A DNA stretch of 61,036 nucleotides from Leptospira yanagawae serovar Saopaulo str. Sao Paulo = ATCC 700523 (GTDB lineage: Bacteria > Spirochaetota > Leptospiria > Leptospirales > Leptospiraceae), in contig NZ_AOGX02000010.1 of the NCBI RefSeq assembly GCF_000332475.2, positions 1 through 61,036 of the forward strand, in the 5' to 3' direction. Positions 27,455-37,174 of the stretch are shown here, in pieces (the stretch's first letter is position 1; each line of letters opens with the position of its first letter). Both the position numbers and the translations under genes were made by a program. The notes beneath the pieces were generated by a model that was not told the DNA's origin, made no database searches, and worked only from the letters and a program-made list of their open reading frames with translations.

Positions 27455-28228
27455 ATGCCACTTTCGCAAGAACAAATTATGGAACTCTCCAAATTGCAGA
27501 AAATGTTAAGGAATTTGGAGAAAATTGAACGAAATGCAAAAAACGATCTCCAAAAAGAACGTGTTGCGTTTGATATCGAACGTTACAGACGTAGGATGCA
27601 AGAAGTATCTCCCGATGGAATTCCAGACAATTTGGAACAAACCATGCGAAATGCCAAAACCAGGGAAGAAAATCCTGAAAGCCTCAAACATAAAATCATT
27701 TCTCAATACCCTGTGATGAAAATTTCACCCAATTCAAATGATAGTGAGATCAACCAAATTGGAACTCTTATCAATATTATGGATTTGGAATATATCCCCA
27801 TCCTAGGGGATGCTCATATCAAATTTGATTATTCTCATGCTACGGAACGAGACTCGGTTCTGAAGTATATGGAGAACTTACGTCGTAATATGAAAATCCT
27901 TGTAGAAACCGTGGAAGAGTATGCGGCCGCAGACAAACAAGAGTTTCGTGAACAGCTCTCTCGTATGAAAAACAAACAATCTCGTATCTTTATTGCAGAG
28001 TCCTTTGAGACCTTAGGTAAGTTCCGAGACTTCCTTGTAGCCGTAAACAAAGACATCAAAGAAGGAAACAACGTCATCATGAACATGGAAGAGCCAATCA
28101 AATTCAATCCAAGGTTTGAAAAGGCAACTGTTTTAGAAGGACGATCCATTATGGAAGGACTTCGTGAATTTGAGGAATTTGCCGAAGAAGCATGTGATTT
28201 GATACGCCTCCCGTCGTTTCGAGGGTAA
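27455..28228 (+). CDS. hypothetical coiled-coil protein
   Basis: I do not recognise a named family. The 257-residue protein is highly charged and mostly helical: an N-terminal coiled coil (MELSKLQKMLRNLEKIERN and on to residue 55), a central helical part, and a C-terminal helix bundle (about 120-250). There is no signal peptide or Cys cluster. It starts one base after the preceding gene and ends 68 bases before bactofilin. A cytoskeletal or scaffold role beside bactofilin is possible but not shown by the sequence. Confidence 0.75.
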   Translation: MPLSQEQIMELSKLQKMLRNLEKIERNAKNDLQKERVAFDIERYRRRMQEVSPDGIPDNLEQTMRNAKTREENPESLKHKIISQYPVMKISPNSNDSEINQIGTLINIMDLEYIPILGDAHIKFDYSHATERDSVLKYMENLRRNMKILVETVEEYAAADKQEFREQLSRMKNKQSRIFIAESFETLGKFRDFLVAVNKDIKEGNNVIMNMEEPIKFNPRFEKATVLEGRSIMEGLREFEEFAEEACDLIRLPSFRG

Positions 28229-28296
28229 AAAAACCTTTTCATTCCTAGGGGGAACGAAGACACTGTGAAAAATCACATACACGGACTCGCAAACGC

Positions 28297-28737
28297 ATGG
28301 CATTAGTCAAAAATCAGACCGAAGTTACCAATTCAACTATTGGTGAGAATTCTTACTTCAACGGAAAATTCTTCATTAATGGATCTCTTAAAATTGACGG
28401 TAAATTCGAGGGAAAATCCCTCCAAGCCGAACACCTCTACATCGGTGTCACGGGAAAGGTCAAAACCAATATCACAGCGGCGAGTGTCATCGTGGAAGGG
28501 ATCATTGTTGGGAACGTAACGGCTAGAAACCGTGTGATGTTCCTTCCCACCTCCAAAATCCTTGGGGACATCAAAACTCCCGAACTCATCATCCAAAATG
28601 GAGTGATTTTAGAGGGTCGTTGTATGATTTCCAATGACCTCAAACACAGCGCAAAAGACCTGATCGAATTAGAATATTCCAAGGATTCTCTTAGCGTCGA
28701 AAAGATTTTTGGGAAACAGCCAAACGCCAAAGAATAA
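28297..28737 (+). CDS. bactofilin
   Basis: A 146-residue protein of the bactofilin (DUF583) family, which polymerises without nucleotide into membrane-associated filaments that shape the cell. The beta-helix core runs from about residue 15 to 115 with repeated hydrophobic/Gly rungs (FINGSLKIDGKFEGKSL, GVTGKVKTNITAASVIVEGI, VGNVTARNRVMFLPTSKILG), flanked by short polar tails. The PdxA-like gene begins with a TTG directly after the TAA stop, so the two are in one message. A lytic transglycosylase gene lies 2 kb upstream on the other strand. Confidence 0.92.
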   Translation: MALVKNQTEVTNSTIGENSYFNGKFFINGSLKIDGKFEGKSLQAEHLYIGVTGKVKTNITAASVIVEGIIVGNVTARNRVMFLPTSKILGDIKTPELIIQNGVILEGRCMISNDLKHSAKDLIELEYSKDSLSVEKIFGKQPNAKE

Positions 28738-29682
28738 TTGAAAACCATCTTCATTTCGGAAGGCGATCCAACGAGTATCAATTATGAACTTTTGGCATCT
28801 GCCTTCCCTCTCTTACAAACCTTAGGAAAACACCACCGCATTTACCTCGTCCGAGGGTCGCACAACCAAACACTTCCTTCCCTTCCAAACCTGACAAAAC
28901 CAACGGATGGTCCTGGTTTTTATTCCCTCACTTGGAAAGGAACAGGAAAATCCAAATCCTTTGTGCTTGGCAAACCCTCTACTTCCTCTGGGAAAATGGC
29001 ATACGACTCACTGCTTTCTGCCATTGGCTTCCAAAAGGAATTTGGTGGTGACCTCATCACCCTGCCGCTCTCAAAGGAGTGGGTGCAAAAAGCGGGAGTA
29101 AAGGGGTTTCGAGGTCATACGGAAACTTTGGCAGACGCATACAAACGACCTACCTTTATGATGATGGCTGGTGAAACATTGAATGTGATTCCCTTAACGA
29201 CTCATGTTCCCTTAAAAGATGTTGTGAAAGAACTAAAAAAATTTGATTGGAAAGAGCTTAGCCGTGCCATCCAAACATCCCCGTATCTTAACGATCCCAC
29301 CATAGGTTATCTAGGACTAAACCCCCATGCAGGAGAAGGGGGAAAGATGGGAACTGAAGAAATTACCATTTTAAAAAAAGGGGTCTCACTCCTACGGAAG
29401 GCAAAATTTTCCGTGGAAGGTCCCCTTTCTGCTGATTCTGCTTTTTTACCGGGTGCCAAACCGTACGATTTGTATTTGGCCTGTTACCATGACCAAGGCC
29501 TGATCCCATTTAAATTGCTTGAAGGAAAGAAGGGCGTGAATATAACCTTAGGACTGGATTTCACTCGTGTGTCCCCAGACCATGGAACTGCTTTTGGAAT
29601 CGCCGGAAAAAGATGTGCGGATCCTTCGGGACTCATTGCCTGTTTAGAACGACTTGTGGAGACAAAAACAAAGCCTGTATGA
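28738..29682 (+). CDS. pdxA: PdxA-like 4-hydroxythreonine-4-phosphate dehydrogenase
   Basis: PdxA oxidises 4-phosphohydroxy-L-threonine in the DXP-dependent vitamin B6 pathway. The three metal-binding His regions are present: VIPLTTHVPL, LNPHAGEGGKMGTEE and ACYHDQGLIPFKLL, plus GLDFTRVSPDHGTAFGIAGK. The N-terminus reads SEGDPTSINYELL where classical PdxA has GDPAGIGPE, so that loop has diverged, and the protein (314 residues) is slightly short. The start is TTG, directly after the bactofilin stop (TAATTG). A PdxA2-type enzyme acting on other hydroxy acids is an alternative. Confidence 0.85.
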   Translation: MKTIFISEGDPTSINYELLASAFPLLQTLGKHHRIYLVRGSHNQTLPSLPNLTKPTDGPGFYSLTWKGTGKSKSFVLGKPSTSSGKMAYDSLLSAIGFQKEFGGDLITLPLSKEWVQKAGVKGFRGHTETLADAYKRPTFMMMAGETLNVIPLTTHVPLKDVVKELKKFDWKELSRAIQTSPYLNDPTIGYLGLNPHAGEGGKMGTEEITILKKGVSLLRKAKFSVEGPLSADSAFLPGAKPYDLYLACYHDQGLIPFKLLEGKKGVNITLGLDFTRVSPDHGTAFGIAGKRCADPSGLIACLERLVETKTKPV

Positions 29683-30101
29683 CTCTTTTGGAAACCCTTG
29701 CTTTTCCCGTTTTATTCATTTGGTTTGTGGGACTCCTTCTCACTTTTTTCCGTAAAGATTTAGAACCACATTGGAAGTTCTTTTTCTTTTTGGTGTTTTG
29801 TTTTTATCTCGTTCAATTTTTCCCAGATTTTTGGTTAGGTGTCAGCAGGTGGAAGGAAAATCCAAAAGCAGAAGTTTTGCAGTGGATTTCGGCCATGGGA
29901 AACTCCATTTATGTGTTTTTGTTTTTTTTATGGCCCCTTGTCCTCATTCGAATTTATTATTCTGCTTCAAACAATTTAAGTAAAACCTTGATTCCAAGCT
30001 TAGCATATGGGACGGTTTTGTATTGGGCATTATTTTTTCTTTGGACTCTCTATTCAAAAGAGTTCAATGAATGGCTTCATCAAGTATTTGCAAATAAGTA
30101 A
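29679..30101 (+). CDS. integral membrane protein of unknown function
   Basis: A 140-residue protein with four predicted membrane helices (about 6-24, 33-52, 70-92 and 105-125) and no recognisable family motif. Its ATG overlaps the stop of the PdxA-like gene (ATGA), and the aminotransferase gene starts 15 bases after it. The frame is open upstream to 29613 inside pdxA, but the ATGA overlap marks the likely start. No charged catalytic site is visible. Confidence 0.75.
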   Translation: MTLLETLAFPVLFIWFVGLLLTFFRKDLEPHWKFFFFLVFCFYLVQFFPDFWLGVSRWKENPKAEVLQWISAMGNSIYVFLFFLWPLVLIRIYYSASNNLSKTLIPSLAYGTVLYWALFFLWTLYSKEFNEWLHQVFANK

Positions 30102-30116
30102 AAGAAAGGGCGAACA

Positions 30117-31238
30117 ATGGCAGTTCCATTTATAGATATCAAACGATTTGAACCAGGATTTTTGGACACCTGGAATGAAAAAGTAAAGTCCATGTCAGAA
30201 AACGCACAGTTCATTGGCGGAAATGAAGTTACCGATTTAGAAACAAACCTTGCCACTTGGGCTGAAACCAAGTATGCCATTGGTTGTGCCAACGGAACTG
30301 ATGCCTTACAACTTGCATTACGTGCTGTGGGTGTGGGTCGTGGTGATAAAGTGTTATTACCTGATTCAACGTTCTGGGCAACCTTCGAAGCCGTTGTGAA
30401 TGTGGGTGGGGATCCATACACTGTGGATACAAACCCCGTGGATTTACAAATGGATTTCCAGGTATTCCAGGAAGCTGTGGAAAAAGTAAAACCTAAGGCA
30501 GCACTCGTCGTCCATTTGTATGGATGGGGGACATCCAAAATTGAAGAACTTCGAAAGTTTTGTAAGGAAAAAAATGTAGCCCTCATTGAAGACGGTGCTC
30601 AGTGTTTCGGTGTCAAACACAATGGAAACTCTTTATACAAAGATGCACTGATCTCAACAACTTCCTTTTACCCAGCGAAGGTGTTAGGTGCCGCTGGTGA
30701 TGGTGGCGCAGTCTTTACAAACGATGAAGAGTTGTCTATTGTCACTCGCCGCCTTGTGAACCACGGAAGGACATCTCATTACGAACATGGACTTGTGGGA
30801 TGGAATTCAAGACTTGATTCTTTACAGGCTGCATTTCTCAATCTTTCCTTAAAACACTTACAAAAGAGAATCGAATCTCGTAAGGCATCACAAAACATCT
30901 ATTATAAGGAATTACCTGGACTTGGGATTGGTGTGATCCAACCTCCAAAAGGGTATGACGAAAATGGATACTGTAATGTAACACTTGTGGATCCCGAAAT
31001 CCGTCCGAAAATAGAAGCAGTTTTAAAAGAAAAAGGGATTGGTTTTGGCAATATTTACCCAGGTGCTATGTCTGACCAACCTGGAGCAAAACCTTACCTC
31101 ATCGAACGATTTGGAAAAGACGGAAATGCTCGTAGGATTTCTAAATCAGTACTCAATTTCCCACTTTTTGCTTACATGACAAGTTCTGAAATGGACGAAG
31201 TTTTGAGTGCAATAAGAGCGTATAACGCTAGTAAGTAA
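30117..31238 (+). CDS. DegT/DnrJ/EryC1/StrS-family aminotransferase
   Basis: A 373-residue PLP-dependent sugar aminotransferase. The PLP-binding Lys lies in [20 protein letters not shown], and [18 protein letters not shown] and [11 protein letters not shown] are the usual cofactor-binding segments. The family transfers an amino group to keto-sugar nucleotides for surface polysaccharides. [16 protein letters not shown] sequences are frequent in enzymes making 3-amino-3-deoxy sugars. No sugar dehydratase is adjacent, so the substrate is unclear. GAAAGGGCGAAC precedes the ATG. The next gene starts within its stop codon (TAATG). Confidence 0.88.
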   Translation: MAVPFIDIKRFEPGFLDTWNEKVKSMSENAQFIGGNEVTDLETNLATWAETKYAIGCANGTDALQLALRAVGVGRGDKVLLPDSTFWATFEAVVNVGGDPYTVDTNPVDLQMDFQVFQEAVEKVKPKAALVVHLYGWGTSKIEELRKFCKEKNVALIEDGAQCFGVKHNGNSLYKDALISTTSFYPAKVLGAAGDGGAVFTNDEELSIVTRRLVNHGRTSHYEHGLVGWNSRLDSLQAAFLNLSLKHLQKRIESRKASQNIYYKELPGLGIGVIQPPKGYDENGYCNVTLVDPEIRPKIEAVLKEKGIGFGNIYPGAMSDQPGAKPYLIERFGKDGNARRISKSVLNFPLFAYMTSSEMDEVLSAIRAYNASK

Positions 31239-32005
31239 TGGAAAAAATTCGGGTAGGAGTCTTTTTATTCTTTTTACTCATCCTTGCGGTGTTAACTTTT
31301 AGTTTGTCTAAAAGTTGGCGCCTCTATGATGGTGGGTATGAAGTGACTGTGGAAACACCGGAGTCAAAAGAAAAAGACAACTCACCCGAACCAACAGACA
31401 GTTTGGATTTAGAAGATGGGAATGGAAAAATTTATTGGAAACAATACTTTATCTACCCACATGGACTTGTCACAGAATCCGGTGGGTTTGGTCCTGATGG
31501 GATTTTATCCCATGCCCGTAATTTATATTCTATCAGTTTAAAAGATGGTAAAGTGCAAAAACTCTTCACTCATGATGTTTACATTTGGGATTTTTTTGTA
31601 GGGGAGTTTTCTAAAAAATCGGTATCAAATACCATAGATGATCCAAAAGAAGATGTATTACAAATTGAGAAAAAACTTTTGATTTTTGCAGTGACTGAAG
31701 ATAGTAATTTGGACGGAGTTCTCAATTACAAGGATCATAAATTTGTTTTCCTTTTTGACCCAGATACCAACCAATTGGATTCTGTTTTACCAACTGGTTT
31801 TCATTTTCGTAAAGTATTATACAATTCCTCTAAAAACCACCTAACTTTGATTTTGGGAAAAAATCCTGAAATACTAATGAAAAACCAAAAGAAAAAACTT
31901 CCAGAACCACCGATCAAACTGCACCTCTTTGATTATGATGTAGTTTCCGCAAAAGGAACACTCAGTGGTTCTCTGGAGGCTTTTGTTACACAAGAACCTA
32001 ACTAA
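31238..32005 (+). CDS. membrane-anchored protein with an EF-hand-like loop
   Basis: A 255-residue protein with one N-terminal hydrophobic segment (residues 6-24) and a periplasmic-looking body. Residues 155-166 read DSNLDGVLNYKD, which fits the 12-residue EF-hand calcium loop (Asp1, Asn3, Asp5, Gly6, Leu8, Asp12). Flanking strands suggest a beta-rich fold (KLLIFAVTEDS before, HKFVFLFDPDT after), closer to a stand-alone loop than to a classic helix-loop-helix. The start overlaps the aminotransferase stop by one base. I do not recognise the family. Confidence 0.75.
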   Translation: MEKIRVGVFLFFLLILAVLTFSLSKSWRLYDGGYEVTVETPESKEKDNSPEPTDSLDLEDGNGKIYWKQYFIYPHGLVTESGGFGPDGILSHARNLYSISLKDGKVQKLFTHDVYIWDFFVGEFSKKSVSNTIDDPKEDVLQIEKKLLIFAVTEDSNLDGVLNYKDHKFVFLFDPDTNQLDSVLPTGFHFRKVLYNSSKNHLTLILGKNPEILMKNQKKKLPEPPIKLHLFDYDVVSAKGTLSGSLEAFVTQEPN

Positions 32006-32014
32006 ACAAACTGT

Positions 32015-32848
32015 TTAAAGTCTTCCCATCGATTCGAAGTTAAAAATAAATCCAAATTGAAAACCTGCATGGTTGATGGATTCGGATTCAAATGCATTGG
32101 ATTTAAGGATTTTTCTCGATCCATAAATTTCAATGGCGATTCCAAATTCAGGTGTGATGAAATAATTGGTTCCGAATGCCACTCTCCCTCCATAACCTGT
32201 CCCTGGATGGGTGTAGGTAGGGTAGTACAAATTGTTCAACTGGCCTGATCTATATTTTGTATCAAAATTTAAAACACTCACTTCAAGTCCTACATAGGGA
32301 TCAAATCGATTTTTGGATAAAAAATGATAATTGAGGCCGAGTCCATAACTTCGGTCTTTATACAGAGTAGCACTTAACGGAATCGCTTCGATATAAGTTG
32401 TGTAACCGTTTGGTTGACTTCGATCGATTACTGCAAGTTGGTTTGTGCCTTGTGACTCGATGGCGATGGTATTGTAGGAGATAAAAAATCCAAGATTGTC
32501 CGTTAAACCGTATTCCATGGATACCCTTCTTGTATTTCCGGATTGGATTTTGTCTGTGGGGAGTGGAAAACTTTGGGGAAAAGGAACGGTACCAACCATA
32601 CGAACGGGCAAAATTCCTAAATTGGCTTGGCTACGAAGTCCATTTTGGTAATCCTTTTCCCTTTGGATGAGAGATCCTCCCGTATAGGATGTTTCCCCTC
32701 CAATCATTGAAAAATAAAACACACCTTTGTAAAATCCATAGGATGGTTCTGGTTTTTGCACCTGAGCACGGACATTGGTATAGGGAATGCAGATCGCCAA
32801 ACAAATGATTGTGACAAAACGATTAAAATGATTGAATTCAATTCTCAT
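32015..32848 (-). CDS. outer-membrane beta-barrel protein
   Basis: A 277-residue protein with a signal peptide (residues 1-28, probable cleavage at VRAQ) and alternating polar/aromatic strands typical of a small outer-membrane barrel (SYGLGLNYHFLSK, DPYVGLEVSVLNFD, GYGGRVAFGTNYFI, EFGIAIEIYGSRK). The C-terminus GFQFGFIFNF resembles the last strand, though a short MGRL follows the expected terminal Phe. No enzymatic motif is seen. It is expressed separately from the sucA operon, whose terminator lies in between. Confidence 0.75.
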   Translation of the reverse strand: MRIEFNHFNRFVTIICLAICIPYTNVRAQVQKPEPSYGFYKGVFYFSMIGGETSYTGGSLIQREKDYQNGLRSQANLGILPVRMVGTVPFPQSFPLPTDKIQSGNTRRVSMEYGLTDNLGFFISYNTIAIESQGTNQLAVIDRSQPNGYTTYIEAIPLSATLYKDRSYGLGLNYHFLSKNRFDPYVGLEVSVLNFDTKYRSGQLNNLYYPTYTHPGTGYGGRVAFGTNYFITPEFGIAIEIYGSRKILKSNAFESESINHAGFQFGFIFNFESMGRL

Positions 32849-32888
32849 TGAAGAAAGTGTAACGACTGCTTAATGGATGTCAAATGCA

Positions 32889-32921
32889 AAAAAAAGGCCT
32901 TTGAGGAAACCCCAAGGCCTA
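32889..32921 (-). terminator. intrinsic terminator after sucA
   Basis: On the minus strand AGGCCTTGGGG pairs with the following CAAAGGCCT arm across a short loop, and the stem is followed directly by a run of eight T. The hairpin ends about 36 bases after the sucA stop codon and is the clearest rho-independent terminator in the window, closing the 2-oxoglutarate dehydrogenase operon. Confidence 0.85.
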
Positions 32922-32956
32922 TTTCTAACATTCGAATGTAGCGATGTACTTGTTTT

Positions 32957-35725
32957 TTAGGCTAAAGCATCTTTCACTAAATCTTCTTGTTCTTTTAAGT
33001 GAGTGACAACGTGACCACAAGCAGGGCTCGGGAATTCAGAACGACCTGCATAATGCAAACGTTTGTTTTCTGGAATCAGTGCTTCGATACGATCTCGAAC
33101 AAAGAACCAAGCTCCTTGGTTTTTTGGTTCTTCCTGAACCCAAACAAATTTTTTCAGTTTTCCGTAACTTGTGATCATTTGTTTGATATGGTTTTCTGGG
33201 AAAGGGTAAAGTTGTTCGATACGAACGACAGCAATGTTTTCCAATTTTTGGGAATCGATCGCCTTACGTAAGTCATAGTAAACCTTTCCAGAACAAAAGA
33301 GTAATTTTTCTACTTTTTCTGGTTTTGCCACAGGGTCCGGTAGGATCTTTTTAAAAGCACCGGTTGTGATGTCTTCCAAACTAGATGCAGCATCTTTCAA
33401 ACGAAGCAGTGACTTCGGTGTCATGATGATGAGAGGTTTTCTAAAACTTTGTAAGATTTGACGGCGGAGGATATGGAAGTACTGCGCCGGAGTGGTTAGG
33501 TTTGCCACTTGGATATTATCGAGAGCACATAGTTGGAGGAACCGTTCGAGCCTTGCGGAAGAATGTTCTGGACCTTGCCCTTCGTATCCATGTGGTAATA
33601 AACAAACAAGTCCCGACATCCTTTGCCATTTGATTTCCGAACTGGAAATGAACTGGTCGAAGATCACCTGTGCGTTGTTAGCAAAGTCACCAAATTGAGC
33701 TTCCCACATCACAAGGCTACTTGGATCTGCTAGGGAAAATCCATATTCAAAGCCAAGGCAAGAGTATTCCGAAAGGGATGAGTTAACGATTTCGATCTTT
33801 GCTTGTTTGTCACTGATATGGTTGAGTAGGGTGAGTTTTTTCCCATTTACAATATCAGAAAGAGTGGCATGTCTGTGTGAGAACGTTCCCCTTTGTGCAT
33901 CCTGCCCACCAAGACGAATCGGAAATCCATTTTCCAAAATGGACCCAAAAGAGAGCGCTTCTGCAAATCCCCAGTCAATCGGAAGTTCGCCAGCACCCAT
34001 TTTTTTACGGTCTTCCAAAACTTTGATGTGTTTTGGATTCGCTGTAAAACCACTTGGCAATGAAGTTACTGCTTTCACGATTCCACCCAATTGTTGTTGG
34101 AGGAGTTGAGTGTGGACATCGGAATCAAGAGGTTCTTTTGTATACCTTGACCAAACACCACCAAGAGTGTCCACTGTGATCCGAGTGTCTTTTTCTTTTG
34201 CTTGTTGGAATGAGTCTTCTAATCCTTGTGCGATTCCATCTTTGATGAATTGGATTTCGTCAGGAGTAATGTCCCCTCGTTGTAATAATCTTTGTTCATA
34301 AAGAGATATCGTTTTCGGATGTTTTTTGATGATATCATACATTTGAGGTTGTGTGAACGAAGGTTCGTCCGTTTCGTTATGACCCAACCTTCTGTAACAA
34401 ATCAAATCGATGATCACATCTTTTTTAAATTTTTGACGGTATTCTAACGCAAGTTTTGTGACTCGGTATGCCGCTTCTGGGTCATCACCATTCACATGGA
34501 AAATCGGAACTTGGAAACCCTTTGCAAGGTCAGTTGCGTACAAAGTAGATCTGGATTCACTTGGAAGGGTGGTAAATCCGATTTGGTTATTGATGACGAT
34601 ATGGAAGGTTCCACCAACTGTATACCCTTCTAAGTTCATCATATTAAAGGTCTCGGCCACAACACCCTGCCCTGCAAACGCTGCATCTCCATGGATGGCA
34701 ACAGGCATGTATTTAGAACGATCTACATCTTTTGCCATTTCTTGGCGTGCACGAACCGATCCAAAGATCACTGGGTCTACTGCTTCTAAATGTGATGGGT
34801 TGAATGCTAAAGAGAGTTTCACTTCTTTACCATAATGGGTCATCACATTATTGGAATAACCTAGGTGGTACTTGACGTCCGCATAACCAAGTTGTCCAGG
34901 GTTTAGTTTTTCTTCAAATTCGGCAAAGATAAGTCCTGCTGGTTTACGGATGATGTTCACAAGAACGTTAAGTCGTCCCCTATGGGCCATCCCAATGACA
35001 AGGGCGTCCATTTTATGACCACCCGCTTCTTCCACAAGGGTATCAAGCATGGGGATCATGGTTTCCCCACCTTCGAGTGAAAATCGTTTTTTCCCTACGA
35101 ATTTTTTAGCGAGAAAGTTTTCAAAACTATCGGCTTGGTATAGTTTTTCAAACAACCGTAAGGCGGTCTTTTTACTGATTGGTTCGTTATTGGCAAGAGG
35201 TTCCATTCGGTTTTGTAACCACTCACGTTCCTCATCATTGACAAGGTAGTAGTGTTCGCAACCAATTGATCCACAATAGGTTTTTTCAAACCAATCGATG
35301 ACGTTTTTTAGTTTTGTTTTTCCGAGATTGGCAATCCCTGAATCCACTTCAGTGTCTAGGTCGGATTCTTTTAGGGCTTTGATTTTTAAATCGATGAATT
35401 CGCGGTTGGGTTTGTTGATTCCTAATGGATCTAGGTTTGCTGCAAGGTGGCCTTGCCTTCTGTAAGCATTGAGAAGGTTGATGATACCAAAATCACTGAG
35501 AGAAGAGTCTTTACGATGTTCGGTGGATGTGTAGTTCACATACCCATTTCCATTAAAACCACCTCCGTTCGAACCATTGTTCGATACAGAAGATCGCTCC
35601 AAATCATGAAAAAAATCGATCCAATCTTTGGATAAGGAAGAAGGATCTTCCTTAAATTGTTTGTAATACTCTTCCAATAATACAACGTTATCGCCGTATA
35701 AACTCATCATCTGATCGGTTGTCAT
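32957..35725 (-). CDS. sucA: 2-oxoglutarate dehydrogenase E1 component
   Basis: The thiamine-diphosphate enzyme that decarboxylates 2-oxoglutarate in the TCA cycle. The 922 residues show the small N-terminal E2-binding helix ([16 protein letters not shown]), the [18 protein letters not shown] catalytic-loop region, the diphosphate-binding [12 protein letters not shown] and the C-terminal transketolase-like domain ([20 protein letters not shown]). A Ser/Gly/Asn-rich linker at residues 50-65 is unusual. It is the last gene of the operon after sucB and lpdA, 34 bases after lpdA. Confidence 0.97.
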   Translation of the reverse strand: MTTDQMMSLYGDNVVLLEEYYKQFKEDPSSLSKDWIDFFHDLERSSVSNNGSNGGGFNGNGYVNYTSTEHRKDSSLSDFGIINLLNAYRRQGHLAANLDPLGINKPNREFIDLKIKALKESDLDTEVDSGIANLGKTKLKNVIDWFEKTYCGSIGCEHYYLVNDEEREWLQNRMEPLANNEPISKKTALRLFEKLYQADSFENFLAKKFVGKKRFSLEGGETMIPMLDTLVEEAGGHKMDALVIGMAHRGRLNVLVNIIRKPAGLIFAEFEEKLNPGQLGYADVKYHLGYSNNVMTHYGKEVKLSLAFNPSHLEAVDPVIFGSVRARQEMAKDVDRSKYMPVAIHGDAAFAGQGVVAETFNMMNLEGYTVGGTFHIVINNQIGFTTLPSESRSTLYATDLAKGFQVPIFHVNGDDPEAAYRVTKLALEYRQKFKKDVIIDLICYRRLGHNETDEPSFTQPQMYDIIKKHPKTISLYEQRLLQRGDITPDEIQFIKDGIAQGLEDSFQQAKEKDTRITVDTLGGVWSRYTKEPLDSDVHTQLLQQQLGGIVKAVTSLPSGFTANPKHIKVLEDRKKMGAGELPIDWGFAEALSFGSILENGFPIRLGGQDAQRGTFSHRHATLSDIVNGKKLTLLNHISDKQAKIEIVNSSLSEYSCLGFEYGFSLADPSSLVMWEAQFGDFANNAQVIFDQFISSSEIKWQRMSGLVCLLPHGYEGQGPEHSSARLERFLQLCALDNIQVANLTTPAQYFHILRRQILQSFRKPLIIMTPKSLLRLKDAASSLEDITTGAFKKILPDPVAKPEKVEKLLFCSGKVYYDLRKAIDSQKLENIAVVRIEQLYPFPENHIKQMITSYGKLKKFVWVQEEPKNQGAWFFVRDRIEALIPENKRLHYAGRSEFPSPACGHVVTHLKEQEDLVKDALA

Positions 35726-35759
35726 ATATTCTCCCTAAAACAACAAAACAACAGTTCCA

Positions 35760-37166
35760 TTATGAATGGATGGACCATTTTGCATCCGCATCCATTGCCG
35801 CTTCCCTAAGGACTTCGGAAAGAGTGGGGTGCGCATGTGTCGAACGAGCAATGTCTTCAGCGCTCGCACCGAATTCAAATGCGATGGCAGCTTCTGCGAT
35901 CATATCGGAGGCCCTTGGCCCAACGATATAGACGCCAAGCAGTTTGTCCGTTTTTTTGTCAGCGAGGACTTTTACTTGTCCATCGGTTTCGTTCATTGCT
36001 TTGGCACGTGCATTCGGTTTGAACATGTATTTACCTACTTTGTATTCAATCCCTTTTGCCTTCAGTTCTTCTTCACCTTGTCCGACCCAAGCCACTTCTG
36101 GCCATGTGTACACAATCCAAGGAATGGCTTTGTAATTCACATGGCCATACTTGCCACAAATGAGTTCGGCCACAGCAATGCCTTCGTCTTCGGCTTTGTG
36201 AGCGAGCATCGGTCCATCCACTACGTCCCCAATGGCATAAATATTTGGAATGTTTGTTTGGAATTTGTTTGGTTCTACTTTGACACGACCACGGTCTGTC
36301 ATCTCAATTCCAATCTCTTTGGCACCAAGTCCATCTGTGTTGGGACGTCGACCAATGGAAACAAGGACCTTGTCTCCTTCGAGAATTGTTTTTTTGCCGT
36401 CTTTGCCTTCGATTTCGACTTCAACTTTTTTTCCTTTTACCTTTGCACCATGTACTTTGGTTTCAAAGAGGAAGTTAATCCCTTGCCCAGTTAATAATCT
36501 TTCGGCAAGGCTTGCCATTGCTTGGTCAGCCGTTCCGAAAAGGCGTGGCATAAGTTCCACTACAGTGACTTTGGCACCGAGTCGTAACCATACGGATCCA
36601 AGTTCAAGACCAATGACTCCTGCACCTACAATGATTAGGTGTTCAGGAACCGAATCAAACCCAATGGCATGGTCAGAAGTCACAATGTTTTTTCCATCTA
36701 CAGGAAGAGGAGGGATTTCAATCGGAGTGGATCCTGTGGCAATGATGATGTTTGTTCCGCTAATGGATTCTTTTTTTCCATCGTCTGCCGTAATCGACAC
36801 TTCTGTTTTCGATACAAAACTAGCATGACCCAAGTATCGAGTGATTTTGTTTTTTTTCATCAAGTAGTCAACACCCGATGTCACTTCACTCACCACTTTG
36901 TCTTTTCTTGCCATCATCTTAGCGATATCAATTTTAACATCTTTTACGGAAATTCCATGGTCTGCTAACTTGTGTTTTGTTTTATGAAATTCCTCAGAAG
37001 AATCCAATAGGGCTTTGGAAGGGATACAACCTACGTTGAGACAAGTCCCACCAAGTGTTTTTCGTTTTTCGATGATGGCTACTTTTTTACCAAGTTGGGC
37101 CGCGCGAACCGCAGCCACATACCCACCAGGACCGGCACCAATGACAATGATATCATATTGTTCCAT
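35760..37166 (-). CDS. lpdA: dihydrolipoyl dehydrogenase (E3)
   Basis: The FAD enzyme that re-oxidises dihydrolipoyl groups of the 2-oxoacid dehydrogenase complex with NAD+. The 468 residues show the FAD motif [17 protein letters not shown], the redox-active disulfide Cys42/Cys47 ([13 protein letters not shown]), the NAD-binding [14 protein letters not shown] and the C-terminal catalytic [10 protein letters not shown]. It sits between sucB (eight bases upstream) and sucA, so it probably serves the 2-oxoglutarate complex; a shared use with pyruvate dehydrogenase is possible. Confidence 0.97.
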   Translation of the reverse strand: MEQYDIIVIGAGPGGYVAAVRAAQLGKKVAIIEKRKTLGGTCLNVGCIPSKALLDSSEEFHKTKHKLADHGISVKDVKIDIAKMMARKDKVVSEVTSGVDYLMKKNKITRYLGHASFVSKTEVSITADDGKKESISGTNIIIATGSTPIEIPPLPVDGKNIVTSDHAIGFDSVPEHLIIVGAGVIGLELGSVWLRLGAKVTVVELMPRLFGTADQAMASLAERLLTGQGINFLFETKVHGAKVKGKKVEVEIEGKDGKKTILEGDKVLVSIGRRPNTDGLGAKEIGIEMTDRGRVKVEPNKFQTNIPNIYAIGDVVDGPMLAHKAEDEGIAVAELICGKYGHVNYKAIPWIVYTWPEVAWVGQGEEELKAKGIEYKVGKYMFKPNARAKAMNETDGQVKVLADKKTDKLLGVYIVGPRASDMIAEAAIAFEFGASAEDIARSTHAHPTLSEVLREAAMDADAKWSIHS

Positions 37167-37174
37167 ATTCGTGC

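Noticed and set aside
35766..36494. Plus-strand open frame of 242 codons opposite lpdA
   Set aside because: It lies antisense within the well-conserved dihydrolipoyl dehydrogenase gene and shows low-complexity Phe/Cys-rich sequence typical of shadow frames.
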